From NCBI GenBank assembly GCA_021777365.1, contig JAJYDP010000253.1:1-7101 (forward strand): a stretch of DNA of 7,101 nt, in the 5' to 3' direction. This DNA comes from Chloroflexota bacterium. Lineage in GTDB: Bacteria > Chloroflexota > Limnocylindria > Limnocylindrales > CSP1-4. The translations under genes were made by a program, and so were the position numbers. The notes under the pieces were generated by a model. It was not told the DNA's origin. It ran no database searches and was given only the letters and a program-made list of their open reading frames with translations. Shown here one piece after another: positions 6,447-7,101 of this stretch. Numbering within the stretch: position 1 is the stretch's first letter; each line of letters opens with the position of its first letter.

Positions 6447-7101
6447 TCATGCGCCACTCCCGGACGTGATGTTCCAGAAGCTCGGCCCGACGGGCTCGGG
6501 GAAGCCGCCCAGCGCCACGAACGTGCCGTCGGGCTGCAGCTGGATGGGCAGCTGCGGCAGGGGCCTCGGCGCCGGCCCGAACACCACCTGGGCGCCGTCG
6601 AGGACGTCGAACGTCGACTGGTGGCAGGGGCACATCAGCTCGTGCTCGGGAGCCCGGAACAGCCCGACCGGGCAGCCGGCGTGCGTGCAGACCTTCGAGT
6701 AGGCCACGTATCCGTCCGGGGCCCAGTTCTGGCGCCCGGCGGGCAGGCGCAGCAGATCGGGCTGGACGTGCAGCAGGACGGTCTGCGCCATCGCGTCGCC
6801 GGCCGCGCCCTCCGGGAAGACGGTCAGGATCCCGTCGACCGGGATCTGGTCGGCGCGCACGGGGTTCCCGTTGATGTCGACGACCCGCGACCCCTTCTTC
6901 CATGCCGTCACGAAGAGACTGCGGCCCGGCAGCGGCCCGAGCGAGAAGAGCGGCAACGCGAGCGCCGTGAAGAGTCCGCCCAGCGACGCGAAGAGCATCC
7001 CGATCAGCACGTGGCGGCGGGTGAACCCGGATTCCGCCTCGAGGACCGCCGCCTGGGCGGGTGACGTCTCGGCTGACGGCGGCGGCTGCAGCGAGTGACG
7101 C
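6447..7101 (-). CDS. qcrA: Rieske iron-sulfur subunit of the menaquinol:cytochrome c reductase (5' end cut by right edge)
   Basis: 217 residues are visible; the start lies beyond the right edge. QcrA takes an electron from menaquinol at QcrB and passes it to cytochrome c. The frame stays open to the edge, so the GTG at 7010 is an internal valine. In the visible fragment, FTRRHVLIGML (26-36) gives a paired-arginine motif just before a membrane helix (about 31-51), as in Rieske proteins sent by the Tat route. The soluble domain follows. Cluster-binding box I is C138-T-H140-A-G-C143 and box II is C157-P-C159-H160, giving two Cys and two His ligands plus the two disulfide cysteines. The G-P-A-P-R-P-L segment (about 175-181) closes the fold as usual, and the protein ends WNITSGSGA. 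Actinobacterial QcrA proteins often have further N-terminal helices, which would be upstream of the window. qcrC and perhaps ctaE are expected upstream. Confidence 0.94.
   Translation of the reverse strand, partial: RHSLQPPPSAETSPAQAAVLEAESGFTRRHVLIGMLFASLGGLFTALALPLFSLGPLPGRSLFVTAWKKGSRVVDINGNPVRADQIPVDGILTVFPEGAAGDAMAQTVLLHVQPDLLRLPAGRQNWAPDGYVAYSKVCTHAGCPVGLFRAPEHELMCPCHQSTFDVLDGAQVVFGPAPRPLPQLPIQLQPDGTFVALGGFPEPVGPSFWNITSGSGA

Noticed and set aside
4919..6469. Plus-strand open frame opposite qcrB
   Set aside because: Charged, repetitive composition antisense to a clear cytochrome b gene; a GC-driven shadow.
1..7101. Mobile element, CRISPR, tRNA or defence island
   Set aside because: No transposase or integrase-like protein, no regular repeat-spacer pattern, no tRNA-like fold and no defence gene signature were seen on either strand.

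Overview
The window is very GC-rich with dense, tightly packed reading frames and many GTG starts. It looks like an actinobacterial chromosome. The qcr/cta proteins carry actinobacterial signatures: a QcrB with the extended N-terminus and KVFP.HWSFLLGEIA-type entry, a CtaF-type subunit IV, and a CtaD with LPFFGI after the HPEVY motif. The contiguous qcrA-qcrB-ctaC-ctaD-ctaF order and the PAS-type neighbour would fit a Thermoleophilia-like lineage (Solirubrobacter/Conexibacter relatives), but that placement is inference from gene content alone.

Layout. (1) 1-341, minus strand: the 5' part of a PAS-domain signalling gene that runs off the left edge. (2) 342-714: a divergent intergenic region with an A/T-richer patch, GCATCG repeats, a -10-like box and a perfect 22-bp palindrome just before ku. 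(3) 715-1614, plus strand: ku, the bacterial non-homologous end-joining DNA-end-binding protein. (4) 1615-1701: a convergent intergenic region with two perfect GC-rich hairpins. (5) 1702-7101, minus strand: a respiratory operon transcribed right to left, qcrA (partial at the right edge), qcrB, ctaC, ctaD, ctaF. Neighbouring genes overlap by 4 bases (qcrB/ctaC GTGA, ctaC/ctaD ATGA) or are 3-13 bases apart.

How it works together. QcrA (Rieske Fe-S) and QcrB (cytochrome b) are two of the three catalytic subunits of the menaquinol:cytochrome c oxidoreductase. CtaC (CuA subunit II), CtaD (haem-copper subunit I) and CtaF (subunit IV) belong to the aa3-type cytochrome c oxidase. In actinobacteria these two complexes form a III-IV supercomplex, and having their genes in one translationally coupled operon fits that. 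The cytochrome c subunit (qcrC) and subunit III (ctaE) are not in the window and are expected just beyond the right edge. Ku and the PAS protein are functionally unrelated neighbours.

I see no mobile element, tRNA/rRNA, CRISPR array or defence system, and nothing I would call a wholly undescribed system. The more interesting points are the palindrome in the ku leader, the in-frame TGA at the start of the PAS gene, the low-complexity C-terminal tails on three consecutive oxidase subunits, and a Ser-to-Cys change in the CtaD K-channel.
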